This document shows positions 1 to 7,380 of a DNA stretch of 13,234 nucleotides, piece by piece. Source of the DNA: Hydrogenothermaceae bacterium (lineage in GTDB: Bacteria > Aquificota > Aquificia > Aquificales > Hydrogenothermaceae); NCBI GenBank assembly GCA_027052485.1, contig JALUFA010000081.1:1-13234 (forward strand), read 5' to 3'. Position numbers and translations under genes: made by a program. The notes under the pieces are model-generated. The model had not been told where the DNA came from. It did not search any database and saw only the letters and a list, made by a program, of their open reading frames with translations. The first letter of the stretch is position 1, and each line of letters opens with the position of its first letter.

Positions 1-675
1 TTTGTAAAAGAGCTATTTTCAATAGTAGACCCTACCATCAACGTTCAGATACATAAAAGAGACGGAGAACATATCAAACACGGCGATGTAATCATAACCC
101 TAGAAGGTAGCGGAAAATCCATACTAAAAGCCGAAAGAACAGGACTAAACATACTCCAGAGGCTTTCTGGAATAGCCACCAAAACAAATGAGTTTGTAAA
201 GGTACTTGAAGGAAGCAACATTAAACTTCTGGATACTAGGAAAACTACTCCAGGCTTTAGAGCATTTGAAAAGTACGCCGTAAAAGTTGGCGGCGGGTAC
301 AACCACAGATTTGCTCTGTACGATATGGTGATGCTAAAAGACAACCACATTGCCCTTGTTGGAAGCATAAAAGAGGCAGTGGAGCATATCAAAAAAAACG
401 TGTCTCCAATGGTAAAGATTGAGGTTGAAACAGGTACGCTGGAGCAGGTAAAAGAGGCTGTAGAAACTGCCGTTGATATCATCATGCTAGACAATATGGA
501 TGATGAGACCATAAAAGAGGCGTTATCTATTATAGATGGCAAAGCCAAAGTTGAAGTTTCCGGGAATATCACAGTTGAGCGTTTAAAAACCTTGAAAAAT
601 CTTCCAATAGACTTTGTTTCAACGGGAGCTCCTATCCACTCAAGCAGATGGCTAGACATCAGCCTTAGGTTTTAA
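1..675 (+). CDS. nadC: Nicotinate-nucleotide pyrophosphorylase (carboxylating), 5' end missing
   Basis: The enzyme converts quinolinate and PRPP to nicotinate mononucleotide, CO2 and pyrophosphate, the last committed step of de novo NAD synthesis in the cytoplasm. The reading frame is open from the first base and 224 residues are visible. Against a family length of about 280, roughly 55 N-terminal residues lie outside the window. Visible family motifs, in visible-residue numbering, are ERTGLNILQRLSGIAT (45-60), DTRKTTPGFR (78-87), a GGGYNHR segment followed by KDNH (113-116), and a C-terminal STGAPIHSS segment. These are the arginine, lysine and histidine clusters that bind the phosphate and carboxylate groups of the substrates. 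The order N-domain, then TIM-like barrel, is intact and there is no frameshift. It ends 56 nt before the preferred start of rsfS on the same strand. Confidence 0.97.
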   Translation, partial: FVKELFSIVDPTINVQIHKRDGEHIKHGDVIITLEGSGKSILKAERTGLNILQRLSGIATKTNEFVKVLEGSNIKLLDTRKTTPGFRAFEKYAVKVGGGYNHRFALYDMVMLKDNHIALVGSIKEAVEHIKKNVSPMVKIEVETGTLEQVKEAVETAVDIIMLDNMDDETIKEALSIIDGKAKVEVSGNITVERLKTLKNLPIDFVSTGAPIHSSRWLDISLRF

Positions 676-677
676 AA

Positions 678-706
678 TTTCAAAAGTGGTAAAATTTGCA
701 TATATT
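678..706 (+). promoter_or_regulatory. Candidate sigma70-type promoter for rsfS
   Basis: TTTCAA at 678-683 and TATATT at 701-706 are separated by 17 bp, the ideal sigma70 spacing. The -35 box is a weak match to TTGACA. A transcript starting near 713 would give a leader of about 19 nt ahead of the ATG at 732 and would exclude the TTG at 696 as a start on that transcript. The region is AT-rich, so a chance match is quite possible. Confidence 0.25.
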
Positions 707-731
707 AAATACAAAAACCCTAGAGAGCGGA

Positions 732-1097
732 ATGGAAGCGGAAAAGTTTCTTAAAACTGTAGGAAAAGCCATAGAGGATAAAAAAGGTAAAGACATAGTG
801 GCTCTTAAGGTTGGAGAGGTTAGCCCTGTTGCCGATTATCTAGTAATCGCATCTGGAGACGTACCAACCCACACAAGGGCTATTGCTGATGAAGTTATCC
901 AAAAGGTTAAAGAGGAAACGGGAAGAACCCCCCTTATTGAAGGATACCAAGAAGGAAGATGGATAGCCCTAGACTATGGAGATACAATCGTTCACGTGTT
1001 TTTACCGGAACTAAGAGAGTACTACGAGCTCGAGAGACTTTGGCAGGACGCACCACAGGTAAAAATCACATCTGAAGAACAGCAAGAAAACCAGTAG
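732..1097 (+). CDS. rsfS: Ribosome silencing factor RsfS (Iojap family)
   Basis: RsfS binds ribosomal protein uL14 on the free 50S subunit and blocks joining to 30S, lowering translation in starvation or stationary phase. The 121-residue product shows the family pattern: an N-terminal helix, DYLVIASG (36-43), IADEV (51-55), GRWIALDYGD (75-84), and HVFLPELREYY followed by LERLWQDAP (88-108). The last two blocks are the most conserved part of the family. A TTG at 696 is in frame and would add 12 residues. I prefer the ATG at 732 because the product then starts where family members usually start and GAGAG lies 4 nt upstream. It ends 2 nt before murI, so the two are probably co-translated. The charged C-terminal tail after residue 108 is not conserved. 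Confidence 0.95.
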   Translation: MEAEKFLKTVGKAIEDKKGKDIVALKVGEVSPVADYLVIASGDVPTHTRAIADEVIQKVKEETGRTPLIEGYQEGRWIALDYGDTIVHVFLPELREYYELERLWQDAPQVKITSEEQQENQ

Positions 1098-1099
1098 TA

Positions 1100-1876
1100 A
1101 TGCCAATTGGTGTTTTTGACTCTGGTATAGGTGGTCTTACAGTTTTCAAAGCCCTTGCCAGCCAGTTTAAAGATACAGATATCTACTATCTAGGGGATAC
1201 TGCCAGAGTTCCGTATGGTAACAAGTCAAAAGAAACAATAATTAGATACAGCCTAGAGTGTGCCACCTTTTTAAAAGAAAACTTTGATGTAGACCTGCTT
1301 GTAGTTGCGTGTAATACGGCCTCTTCCTATGCGGTTGAGACATTAAAAAAGTATCTTAACATCCCGGTTGTTGGGGTTATTGAGCCGGGAGTTGAGGCAG
1401 CAGTAGCCATTACAAAAAACAAGAAAGTTGGAGTTGTAGGCACGCAGGCTACAATAAGAAGCCAGCGTTATAAAAATCTCTTAGAAGAGAATGATATTGA
1501 TGTTTTTGATAAACCATGTCCCCTTTTTGTTCCCTTAATAGAAGAAGGACGACTGTCAGGACAGATAACCCAGCTGATAATAAAAGATTACCTTGATGAG
1601 CTTGTTGATGCAGGGATAGATACATTAATCCTTGGATGTACCCATTATCCGCTATTAAAAGATGAAATACAAAAAATCTATCCTCATATTCACATCGTAG
1701 ACTCAACAACGACTATAGGAAAGTTTATTCTTTCAAACAAAAAAAACCTGAAAGAAAGCGGCAAAAGAAAGATTTTTATTACAGATGAGTCCCCCTCTTT
1801 TGAGCTTTTAAAGGATATCCTAGCCCCTAATATACCTGTAGAAAAGGTAGAACTATCTAAAATCTGTTCCCTTTGA
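1100..1876 (+). CDS. murI: Glutamate racemase
   Basis: MurI interconverts L- and D-glutamate without a cofactor and supplies the D-Glu that MurD adds to the peptidoglycan stem peptide. The 258-residue length is typical. The N-terminal FDSGIGGLTV block carries Asp7 and Ser8. VACNTASS places the first catalytic cysteine at residue 71, and LGCTHYPLL places the second at residue 180 with His182 beside it. The two-cysteine, two-domain aspartate/glutamate racemase architecture is complete. The start ATG lies 2 nt after the rsfS stop. With murE downstream in the same block, this cluster contains two cytoplasmic steps feeding peptidoglycan synthesis. Aspartate racemase is the nearest alternative, but the FDSGIGG and GCTHYP motifs are those of MurI. 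Confidence 0.97.
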   Translation: MPIGVFDSGIGGLTVFKALASQFKDTDIYYLGDTARVPYGNKSKETIIRYSLECATFLKENFDVDLLVVACNTASSYAVETLKKYLNIPVVGVIEPGVEAAVAITKNKKVGVVGTQATIRSQRYKNLLEENDIDVFDKPCPLFVPLIEEGRLSGQITQLIIKDYLDELVDAGIDTLILGCTHYPLLKDEIQKIYPHIHIVDSTTTIGKFILSNKKNLKESGKRKIFITDESPSFELLKDILAPNIPVEKVELSKICSL

Positions 1877-1879
1877 GCC

Positions 1880-1908
1880 TTGCAAACAAAACCGCAAACC
1901 GTTATATT
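1880..1908 (+). promoter_or_regulatory. Candidate internal promoter upstream of the NYN gene
   Basis: In the 66-bp gap after murI, TTGCAA at 1880-1885 and TATATT at 1903-1908 are separated by 17 bp. That is a reasonable sigma70-type match, with 4 of 6 bases in the -35 box and 5 of 6 in the -10 box. Transcription would start near 1915, inside the palindrome at 1908-1924. The gap is among the largest in an otherwise nearly gapless block, which suits an internal promoter. No experimental support is visible. Confidence 0.35.
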
Positions 1909-1924
1909 TTGGTTTAAAACCAAA
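1908..1924. promoter_or_regulatory. Perfect palindrome TTTGGTTT-A-AAACCAAA, possible operator
   Basis: Two perfect 8-bp inverted arms flank a single central base at 1916. As DNA this is a typical size and symmetry for a dimeric repressor site, and it covers the predicted transcription start of the candidate promoter at 1880-1908. As RNA it could form only a weak 7-bp AT-rich stem with a 3-nt loop and no following U tract, so an intrinsic terminator is unlikely. The function is inferred from position only. Confidence 0.35.
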
Positions 1925-1942
1925 CAAAAATAAGAGAGAGAT

Positions 1943-2659
1943 TTGATAGAGCTATTTAAAAAGAAGAAAAAAGTAGAGCGGATTGTTGAGCCCCGTTATA
2001 TAAACGAAAAAGTGGCTATCTTTATTGATGCAGGTAATATGTTCCACGCATCAAACTATTTAAAAATTAAGATAGATTACAGAAAGTTGATAAATTTCTT
2101 AAAAAAAGACAGATGGCTGTTAAGGGCTTACTTTTACACAGGAATACCATCTCCAGAGATATTACAGGAAAATGAAGAATTACGCCAACAGTGGAAGAAA
2201 CAACAAGGATTTTTAAACGAGCTACAGAGAATAGGGATAAAAGTAAAAACTATGCCTCTGAAAAAAACTCCGGAAGGGTTTATAGAAAAAGGGGTTGATG
2301 TTCTCCTCGCAACGGATATGGTAAGTCTGGCATTTAGAGATGGTTATGATACGGCTATACTAGTAAGTGGAGACAGTGATTATGTACCTGTTGTAGAAGA
2401 GATACAGTCCCTTGGTAAAAGGGTAGAAAATGCCTCTTTTAAAAGAACAAGCTCATTTGAGCTTAGAAAGGTTTGTGATGATTTTATTCTTTTAGACAAC
2501 CATATGCAAAAGTTCACAACACCTTTAAATAAGCCTGTAGAAAAGCCCGAAAAAAAAGAAAAAAGCTTTTTAGATAAACTTTTACAAACGCTAAAAACCA
2601 TATTTGCAGCTAATAAGCCAAAAGAAAAATCAAACACGAAAAAAGAGAGAAAAAGATGA
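1943..2659 (+). CDS. NYN-domain (LabA/DUF88-type, PIN-like) putative RNase with basic tail
   Basis: This 238-residue cytoplasmic protein belongs to the NYN group of PIN-like folds, which includes metal-dependent ribonucleases; its own substrate is unknown. FIDAGN (27-32) supplies Asp29 and Asn32. GVDVLLATD (117-125) supplies Asp119 and Asp125. VSGDSDY (141-147) supplies Asp144 and Asp146. These acidic residues form the expected metal site, so it looks catalytically competent. Residues about 197-238 are a lysine-rich, probably disordered tail, and the N-terminus also carries a lysine run (6-10); both suit nucleic-acid binding. The start is TTG: a GAGAGAG purine tract precedes it closely and the next methionine (residue 33) falls inside the first motif. 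The stop overlaps the next start by 4 nt (ATGA), implying coupled translation with the deacetylase-family gene. Confidence 0.9.
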   Translation: MIELFKKKKKVERIVEPRYINEKVAIFIDAGNMFHASNYLKIKIDYRKLINFLKKDRWLLRAYFYTGIPSPEILQENEELRQQWKKQQGFLNELQRIGIKVKTMPLKKTPEGFIEKGVDVLLATDMVSLAFRDGYDTAILVSGDSDYVPVVEEIQSLGKRVENASFKRTSSFELRKVCDDFILLDNHMQKFTTPLNKPVEKPEKKEKSFLDKLLQTLKTIFAANKPKEKSNTKKERKR

Positions 2660-3576
2660 AAAAGGTAGGATACATATACAACCCTGTTTATCTAAAGCAT
2701 GATACAGGAGAAGGACACCCGGAAAGACCAGAACGGGTAAAGGTTATTGACGAAGCATTAACACCCTTAAAGCCAAACCTTATAAACATTGAACCAAGAA
2801 GAGCCACAGCCAGAGAGATAGCTTTAGTACATGACTATTACTATCCCCAAGAAATCATGGATTTATGTTCCGCTGGTGGAACGTGGCTAGACCCGGATAC
2901 TCCATGTTCTATATTTTCCTATGAGGCTGCAACGTATGCTGCTGGAGCTGGCTTATCAGCTATTGACAGCATACTGGAAGGAAAAGTAGAAAGGGTTTTT
3001 GCAAACGTCAGGCCTCCGGGACACCACGCCGAATACTCAAAAGCAATGGGTTTTTGTATATTTAACAATATAGCAATAGCTGCAAGGTACGCCCAGCAAA
3101 AGGGTTTTGAGAAGGTTTTTATAGTAGATTTTGACGCTCACCACGGAAACGGCACCCAAAAGGCTTTTTATGAGGATGATACAGTTTTTTACTTTTCCAC
3201 CCACCAGTACCCGTTTTACCCAGGCACAGGTTCCAAAGATGAAATTGGCGTAGGAAAAGGTAGAGGGTACACGTTCAATGTGCCCTTACCTGCCGGTACA
3301 GGAGACGAGACTTATCTTAAGATTTACTCTGAGGTGTTACCTGAGCTTATACATAAGTTTAACCCTGACATCATAATGGTTTCTGCAGGATACGACCTTC
3401 ACATGGACGACCCACTGGCAAACCTTGAGGTTTCAACAGAAGGGGTTGGAGGCATTGTTGAAAACATACTAAAATCAAAGGATGTCCCATATCTATTTAT
3501 GCTAGAAGGGGGATATAACCTAAAAGCCCTAGCCGACAGTGCCACAAAAACTGTTGAAAAACTCCTTACAGTATGA
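2656..3576 (+). CDS. Histone deacetylase-family (AcuC/acetylpolyamine amidohydrolase-like) zinc hydrolase
   Basis: This 306-residue single-domain protein has the full arginase/deacetylase fold signature. It carries RPPGHHAE (119-126) with the active-site His123/His124 pair, DFDAHHGNG (158-166) with zinc ligands Asp160 and His162, SAGYD (243-247) with zinc ligand Asp247, and LEGGYN (283-288) with the transition-state Tyr287. It should therefore be an active zinc amidohydrolase. Bacterial members deacetylate acetyl-lysine proteins, acetylpolyamines or other small amides, and the sequence alone does not say which. It overlaps the NYN gene by 4 nt upstream and murE by 4 nt downstream. No acetyltransferase or acetyl-CoA synthetase gene, the usual partners of AcuC, is in the window. 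There is no signal peptide, so it is cytoplasmic. Confidence 0.93.
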   Translation: MKKVGYIYNPVYLKHDTGEGHPERPERVKVIDEALTPLKPNLINIEPRRATAREIALVHDYYYPQEIMDLCSAGGTWLDPDTPCSIFSYEAATYAAGAGLSAIDSILEGKVERVFANVRPPGHHAEYSKAMGFCIFNNIAIAARYAQQKGFEKVFIVDFDAHHGNGTQKAFYEDDTVFYFSTHQYPFYPGTGSKDEIGVGKGRGYTFNVPLPAGTGDETYLKIYSEVLPELIHKFNPDIIMVSAGYDLHMDDPLANLEVSTEGVGGIVENILKSKDVPYLFMLEGGYNLKALADSATKTVEKLLTV

Positions 3577-5045
3577 AAAATCTTTATAAACTGGTAAAGG
3601 GTTGTCCTATTTTACAGAAAGGAGACAGCATCCAGATTTTAGGCATAACAAACAACTCAAAAAACGTAAAACAAAACTATCTCTTTTTTGCTATAAAAGG
3701 AGCATCTACAGACGGCCACAGGTTTATTAAAAAGGCTGTAGCAAAAGGTGCAAACAGTATAGTCCTTCAGGATAAAAGGTACTTAAAGCAAATTCCAAAG
3801 ACAATAAACATCATCTATCCTGATAATACAAGAAAAGCTCAGGCAGTTATAGCATCTCGTTTTTTTAACAACCCATCCAAAAGTTTAAAGGTCATTGGCA
3901 TAACAGGAACAAACGGAAAAACCACAACCTCCCACCTTATAAACCAGTATCTTTCAATGCTAGGAGAAAAGGCAGGTATTATTGGAACAATCGGGTATAA
4001 AGTTGGAGATACGCTGCTATCGGCAGGAAACACCACCCCAGACTCTATAACATGGCAAAGGCTTTTAAAACAGATGAAAGAACATGGAGCAAAGTACGTA
4101 GTAGCCGAGATGTCGTCCCACGGGATAGACCAGTATAGGGTATACGCTACCAGATTTGAAGCAGTGGTTTTTACTAACCTGACCCAAGACCATCTGGACT
4201 ACCACAAAAGTATGGAAAACTACTTCAACACCAAGAAAAAGCTATTTCATCTAGCCCTTAAAGAAAATCCAAACACCGTTTTTGCAATAAACGTGGACGA
4301 CCCGTACGGTTTGAGGCTTTACCATGAGTTTAAAACAAAAGCTGATGTTATCACCTATGGAAAAACCAGTTATGATTTAAAACTGCTAACTTTTTCTTCC
4401 ACAATAGACGGTCTGGAGATTAACGTTTCATTTAAAGGGAAAAGCTATAAACTTTTTTCAAAACTTAGGGGAGACTTTAACGTTTACAACATCCTTGCAG
4501 CGTTGGCTACCCTTGCAAAGCTTGGGTTTGATTTTGGAAAACTGGTAGAACTGACCCCAAAGCTAACCCCTGTTAAAGGAAGGTTTGAGGTTATACCAGC
4601 AAAAGGATTTTTAGTTATAAACGACTACGCCCACACGCCAGATGCCCTTGAAAAACTCCTTTCAAGCCTACAAAAGATAAAAAAGGGTAGAATTATCCTC
4701 GTTTTTGGAGCTGGAGGAGACAGAGACAAATCCAAAAGACCTTTAATGGGACAGGTTGCAGAAAAGTTTGCCGATGTTGTAATCTTAACGTCTGACAATC
4801 CACGTTCAGAAAAACCAGAGGATATTATCTACCAGATAAAGCAAGGTATGAAAACCTCTCCCGTTGAGATTATTGATAGAGAAGAGGCAATAAAAGAAGC
4901 TATAAAAATTGCAAAACTAGATGATATAGTGGTTATCGCAGGAAAAGGGCATGAAACCTACCAGATAGTAGGAGACAAAATCTTTCACTTTGATGACTCA
5001 AACGTGGCTAAAAAGTACCTTCAACTACTGGGGAAAGATGCTTAA
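3573..5045 (+). CDS. murE: UDP-N-acetylmuramoyl-L-alanyl-D-glutamate--diamino-acid ligase MurE
   Basis: MurE is the ATP-dependent ligase that adds the third amino acid to UDP-MurNAc-L-Ala-D-Glu. The 490-residue protein has an N-terminal substrate domain (1-105), an ATPase centre with GITGTNGKTTT (109-119), EMSSHGIDQ (179-187), the Mur-ligase lysine that is normally carbamoylated (probably Lys221), and a C-terminal domain with DNPRSEKPED (408-417) and GKGHE (457-461). The DNPR motif is the signature of meso-diaminopimelate specificity rather than lysine, so a Gram-negative type A1-gamma peptidoglycan is expected. The start overlaps the deacetylase stop by 4 nt and its stop overlaps the next start by 8 nt. 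murI upstream supplies D-Glu for the same precursor. murF and mraY, the usual neighbours in a dcw cluster, are absent, so this is a dispersed mur gene. Confidence 0.97.
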   Translation: MKNLYKLVKGCPILQKGDSIQILGITNNSKNVKQNYLFFAIKGASTDGHRFIKKAVAKGANSIVLQDKRYLKQIPKTINIIYPDNTRKAQAVIASRFFNNPSKSLKVIGITGTNGKTTTSHLINQYLSMLGEKAGIIGTIGYKVGDTLLSAGNTTPDSITWQRLLKQMKEHGAKYVVAEMSSHGIDQYRVYATRFEAVVFTNLTQDHLDYHKSMENYFNTKKKLFHLALKENPNTVFAINVDDPYGLRLYHEFKTKADVITYGKTSYDLKLLTFSSTIDGLEINVSFKGKSYKLFSKLRGDFNVYNILAALATLAKLGFDFGKLVELTPKLTPVKGRFEVIPAKGFLVINDYAHTPDALEKLLSSLQKIKKGRIILVFGAGGDRDKSKRPLMGQVAEKFADVVILTSDNPRSEKPEDIIYQIKQGMKTSPVEIIDREEAIKEAIKIAKLDDIVVIAGKGHETYQIVGDKIFHFDDSNVAKKYLQLLGKDA

Positions 5046-6732
5046 AGCTCTTTTTTTATTTTTGTTTGTAGTTTTGTCTGTAAACGCAGAAAGTTTTACC
5101 GAGTGTGTGAAACTCTTTAAAAACGAGGAGTTTTTCAAAGCTAAAAAGTGTTTTTCTTCATTAAAAGACAAATCAACTCAGCCGTACAAAACGTACTACC
5201 TCAACCTGATTGCTGAAGTTTTAGACGAAAAAACAACCCCTATTAAAGAGAAAACAGCTATAGCCAGCTATTACTATCTGTACCTTGCGGCAAAGGAATT
5301 TTATAAAAATGACTTTGAAAGAGCCAAAAAATTTCTTAAAAAGGTTGATGAAAAAGCTTTGGATAAGGATGATATCCCATTTTATCTGTATTTAAAAGCG
5401 TTTACAGAAAACAACCAAAACCTAAAGAAAACTTTGGCTACAAAGTACATCTACGATAGAAATTACGGCTACAAGACTTTCCTGCAGACTTACAGAACCC
5501 TTTCTCAGGATGAACTGTGGCAGGCTGTTAGAACTCTTATAAGAAAAAGGATGTACCAGAGAGCTTTGGGAATATTGCCACTGATAAAAGACTCAGACAA
5601 GAAAAGCTACTACCTTATCTACCTTTCCATCAAAACGAAAAAACGCCAAAGTATAGAAAACCTACTTTCAAATATGGATAAGACCTCCAAATGGTATCCT
5701 GTAGCCCTCTATATTTTAGGAATGTATGAAAGAGACTGGAAAAAAAGGAGAGAATATTTTAAAAAGCTGCTAGAAACAGGTTCAAAAAAGTATATATCTA
5801 AACTTGCAACAGCTAGCCTAAAAAAAGCCTTCCACTACAGAAAATTTTATGAGTTTAACTACTACATAAACCAACCTGCAGATAGAAAAGTAAAAGCTTG
5901 GTACCAGTTTTTGTATCTCTACTTTGAAAAAGGGAAATCAAAAGCTTTCAGCTACCTGACAAAAAAGAAAAAACTCATAAGCGATAAAAATAAGCTAAAC
6001 TACTGGTTGTACCTTTCATCAGGGAACAAAACTTTCTTAAAAAAAGTTAAGGGTTCAAAAAATGATGACTTTTACAAGATTTTAGCGGGAGGAAGTGTAA
6101 AAAAGGCAAGTCTAAAAGACCCAGAAGGCAAAATTGATAATATCCTCAAGCTGATAAAAATCCTAAAATCATCTGACCTTACCTACAGGTGGGCTTATCT
6201 GGAGGCTAGATACTACCTAAAAAACCATCCTAAAAAACTCTGGAAGCTTTACTCGGTCATGCCAGAGGCAGTCGTTCGATACGTGCCTTATAGATATAGG
6301 TTTATTAAGCCCTTTAAAGAAAAAAGCAATCTTGTTTACTCGTTTATGAAACAGGAGAGCCTCTTTTACTACAAGGCTATATCCTTTTCAAACGCCGTTG
6401 GGCTTATGCAGTTTATTCCGTCAACCGCCTACTGGGCTGCTAAAAAGCAGGGGATAAAAGATTTTGATATCACACATCTTTTTAGACCAACAGTTTCAAT
6501 AAGCTTTGGTAAGTGGTACATAAACTACCTGTTAAAGAGGTTTGACGGAAATCTGTATTACACAATAGCCGCCTACAATGGAGGAGAAGGCAATGTCAGG
6601 AGAACTATAAAAAGGTTTAATCCAAAAAATATTGCCGAGTTTGTAGAAACCCATCCGTTTGATGAAACGAGAAATTACTTAAAAAAGGTGTATACTAACT
6701 TTGTTATTTATAACAAAACCTACGGTAGATAG
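5038..6732 (+). CDS. Slt70-type soluble lytic murein transglycosylase
   Basis: The enzyme cleaves the MurNAc-GlcNAc bond of peptidoglycan in the periplasm, leaving 1,6-anhydro ends. With the ATG at 5038 the product is 564 residues. Residues 1-17 form a signal peptide (MLKALFLFLFVVLSVNA) with a probable cut before Glu18. An in-frame ATG at 4990 would put 16 polar residues ahead of the signal peptide and lengthen the murE overlap, so it is rejected; GGGGAAAG directly precedes 5038. Residues about 20-420 are a lysine- and tyrosine-rich helical region, probably the Slt superhelix. The SLT catalytic domain (about 430-555) has MKQES with catalytic Glu440, GLMQFIPSTA (455-464) and AAYNGGEGNV (511-520). 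It shares an 8-nt overlap with murE and its stop abuts ribE with no gap. No membrane anchor or lipobox is seen, so it is probably soluble. Confidence 0.92.
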   Translation: MLKALFLFLFVVLSVNAESFTECVKLFKNEEFFKAKKCFSSLKDKSTQPYKTYYLNLIAEVLDEKTTPIKEKTAIASYYYLYLAAKEFYKNDFERAKKFLKKVDEKALDKDDIPFYLYLKAFTENNQNLKKTLATKYIYDRNYGYKTFLQTYRTLSQDELWQAVRTLIRKRMYQRALGILPLIKDSDKKSYYLIYLSIKTKKRQSIENLLSNMDKTSKWYPVALYILGMYERDWKKRREYFKKLLETGSKKYISKLATASLKKAFHYRKFYEFNYYINQPADRKVKAWYQFLYLYFEKGKSKAFSYLTKKKKLISDKNKLNYWLYLSSGNKTFLKKVKGSKNDDFYKILAGGSVKKASLKDPEGKIDNILKLIKILKSSDLTYRWAYLEARYYLKNHPKKLWKLYSVMPEAVVRYVPYRYRFIKPFKEKSNLVYSFMKQESLFYYKAISFSNAVGLMQFIPSTAYWAAKKQGIKDFDITHLFRPTVSISFGKWYINYLLKRFDGNLYYTIAAYNGGEGNVRRTIKRFNPKNIAEFVETHPFDETRNYLKKVYTNFVIYNKTYGR

Positions 6733-7377
6733 ATGTTTACAGGACTGGTAGAAGAAGTAGGTAAAGTGCTAACGAACACAAAAACCCACGATGGAGCACG
6801 GCTGCAGGTAGAGACAAAAAAGATTATTGAAGATACCAAGCTTGGAGACAGTATAGCGGTAAACGGAGTATGCCTTACGGTGGTAGATATAAAGGAAAAC
6901 TCCCTAATCTTTGACGTATCAAACGAAACCTTATCACGGTCTAACCTAAGGTTCTTAAAGCCTGCTGACCGGGTAAACCTAGAAAGGGCATTAAAAGTGT
7001 CAGACAGACTCGGCGGCCACATAGTACAGGGTCATGTAGATACGATGGCAACACTAGTACACAAAGAAAAAACAGGCGACCATTACACGTTTAAGTTCAA
7101 GATAGATAGGCAGTACACACCTTTAGTTATAGAAAAGGGTTCAATCGCTATAGACGGAATAAGCCTAACAATAAACTACATTCAGGATGAAACTATAAGT
7201 ATAAACGTGATACCTCACACATACGAAAACACAAACCTTAGGTTTAAAACCATAGGAAATTTTGTTAACGTTGAATTTGACATTATCGGAAAGTATATTG
7301 TAAAAACGTTAACAAAACTTGACTTAAACCAGATAAAGACTGAAAAAAAACTTGAAGAGCTACTTAGAAACTTTTAG
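6733..7377 (+). CDS. ribE: Riboflavin synthase alpha subunit
   Basis: The enzyme dismutates two 6,7-dimethyl-8-ribityllumazine molecules to riboflavin plus a pyrimidine by-product, the final step of riboflavin synthesis. It is 214 residues, the usual length. It has two tandem lumazine-binding barrels: residues 1-97, opening with the diagnostic MFTGLVEEVG and carrying VNGVCLTV (43-50), and about 98-195, with GHIVQGHVD (95-103) at the junction and IDGISLTIN (140-148) in the second copy. The C-terminal helix (196-214) is the trimerisation segment. The ATG follows the transglycosylase stop directly, so translation is probably coupled. No FMN riboswitch lies upstream and the other rib genes are absent from the window. 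The gene is called ribE or ribC depending on the species. Confidence 0.97.
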   Translation: MFTGLVEEVGKVLTNTKTHDGARLQVETKKIIEDTKLGDSIAVNGVCLTVVDIKENSLIFDVSNETLSRSNLRFLKPADRVNLERALKVSDRLGGHIVQGHVDTMATLVHKEKTGDHYTFKFKIDRQYTPLVIEKGSIAIDGISLTINYIQDETISINVIPHTYENTNLRFKTIGNFVNVEFDIIGKYIVKTLTKLDLNQIKTEKKLEELLRNF

Positions 7378-7380
7378 AAA

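Noticed and set aside
45..659. 204-codon open frame on the minus strand
   Set aside because: It lies wholly antisense to nadC, whose motifs are clear. The minus-strand translation is a Ser/Thr/Phe-rich shadow with no recognisable domain.
696..731. TTG start giving a longer RsfS
   Set aside because: The extra 12 residues do not fit the family N-terminus, and the upstream purine tract is weaker than that of the ATG at 732.
1690..1923. Open frame on the minus strand across the murI-NYN gap
   Set aside because: It mostly mirrors the end of murI. No Shine-Dalgarno or family pattern is visible, and it would run against the block.
4990..5037. Upstream ATG extension of the transglycosylase
   Set aside because: It would place polar residues ahead of a well-formed signal peptide and lengthen the overlap with murE. 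ATG 5038 has a better purine tract.
6720..7022. Possible FMN riboswitch or antisense gene at the ribE start
   Set aside because: ribE starts directly after the previous stop, so there is no leader to hold a riboswitch. The minus-strand frame is a shadow of ribE.
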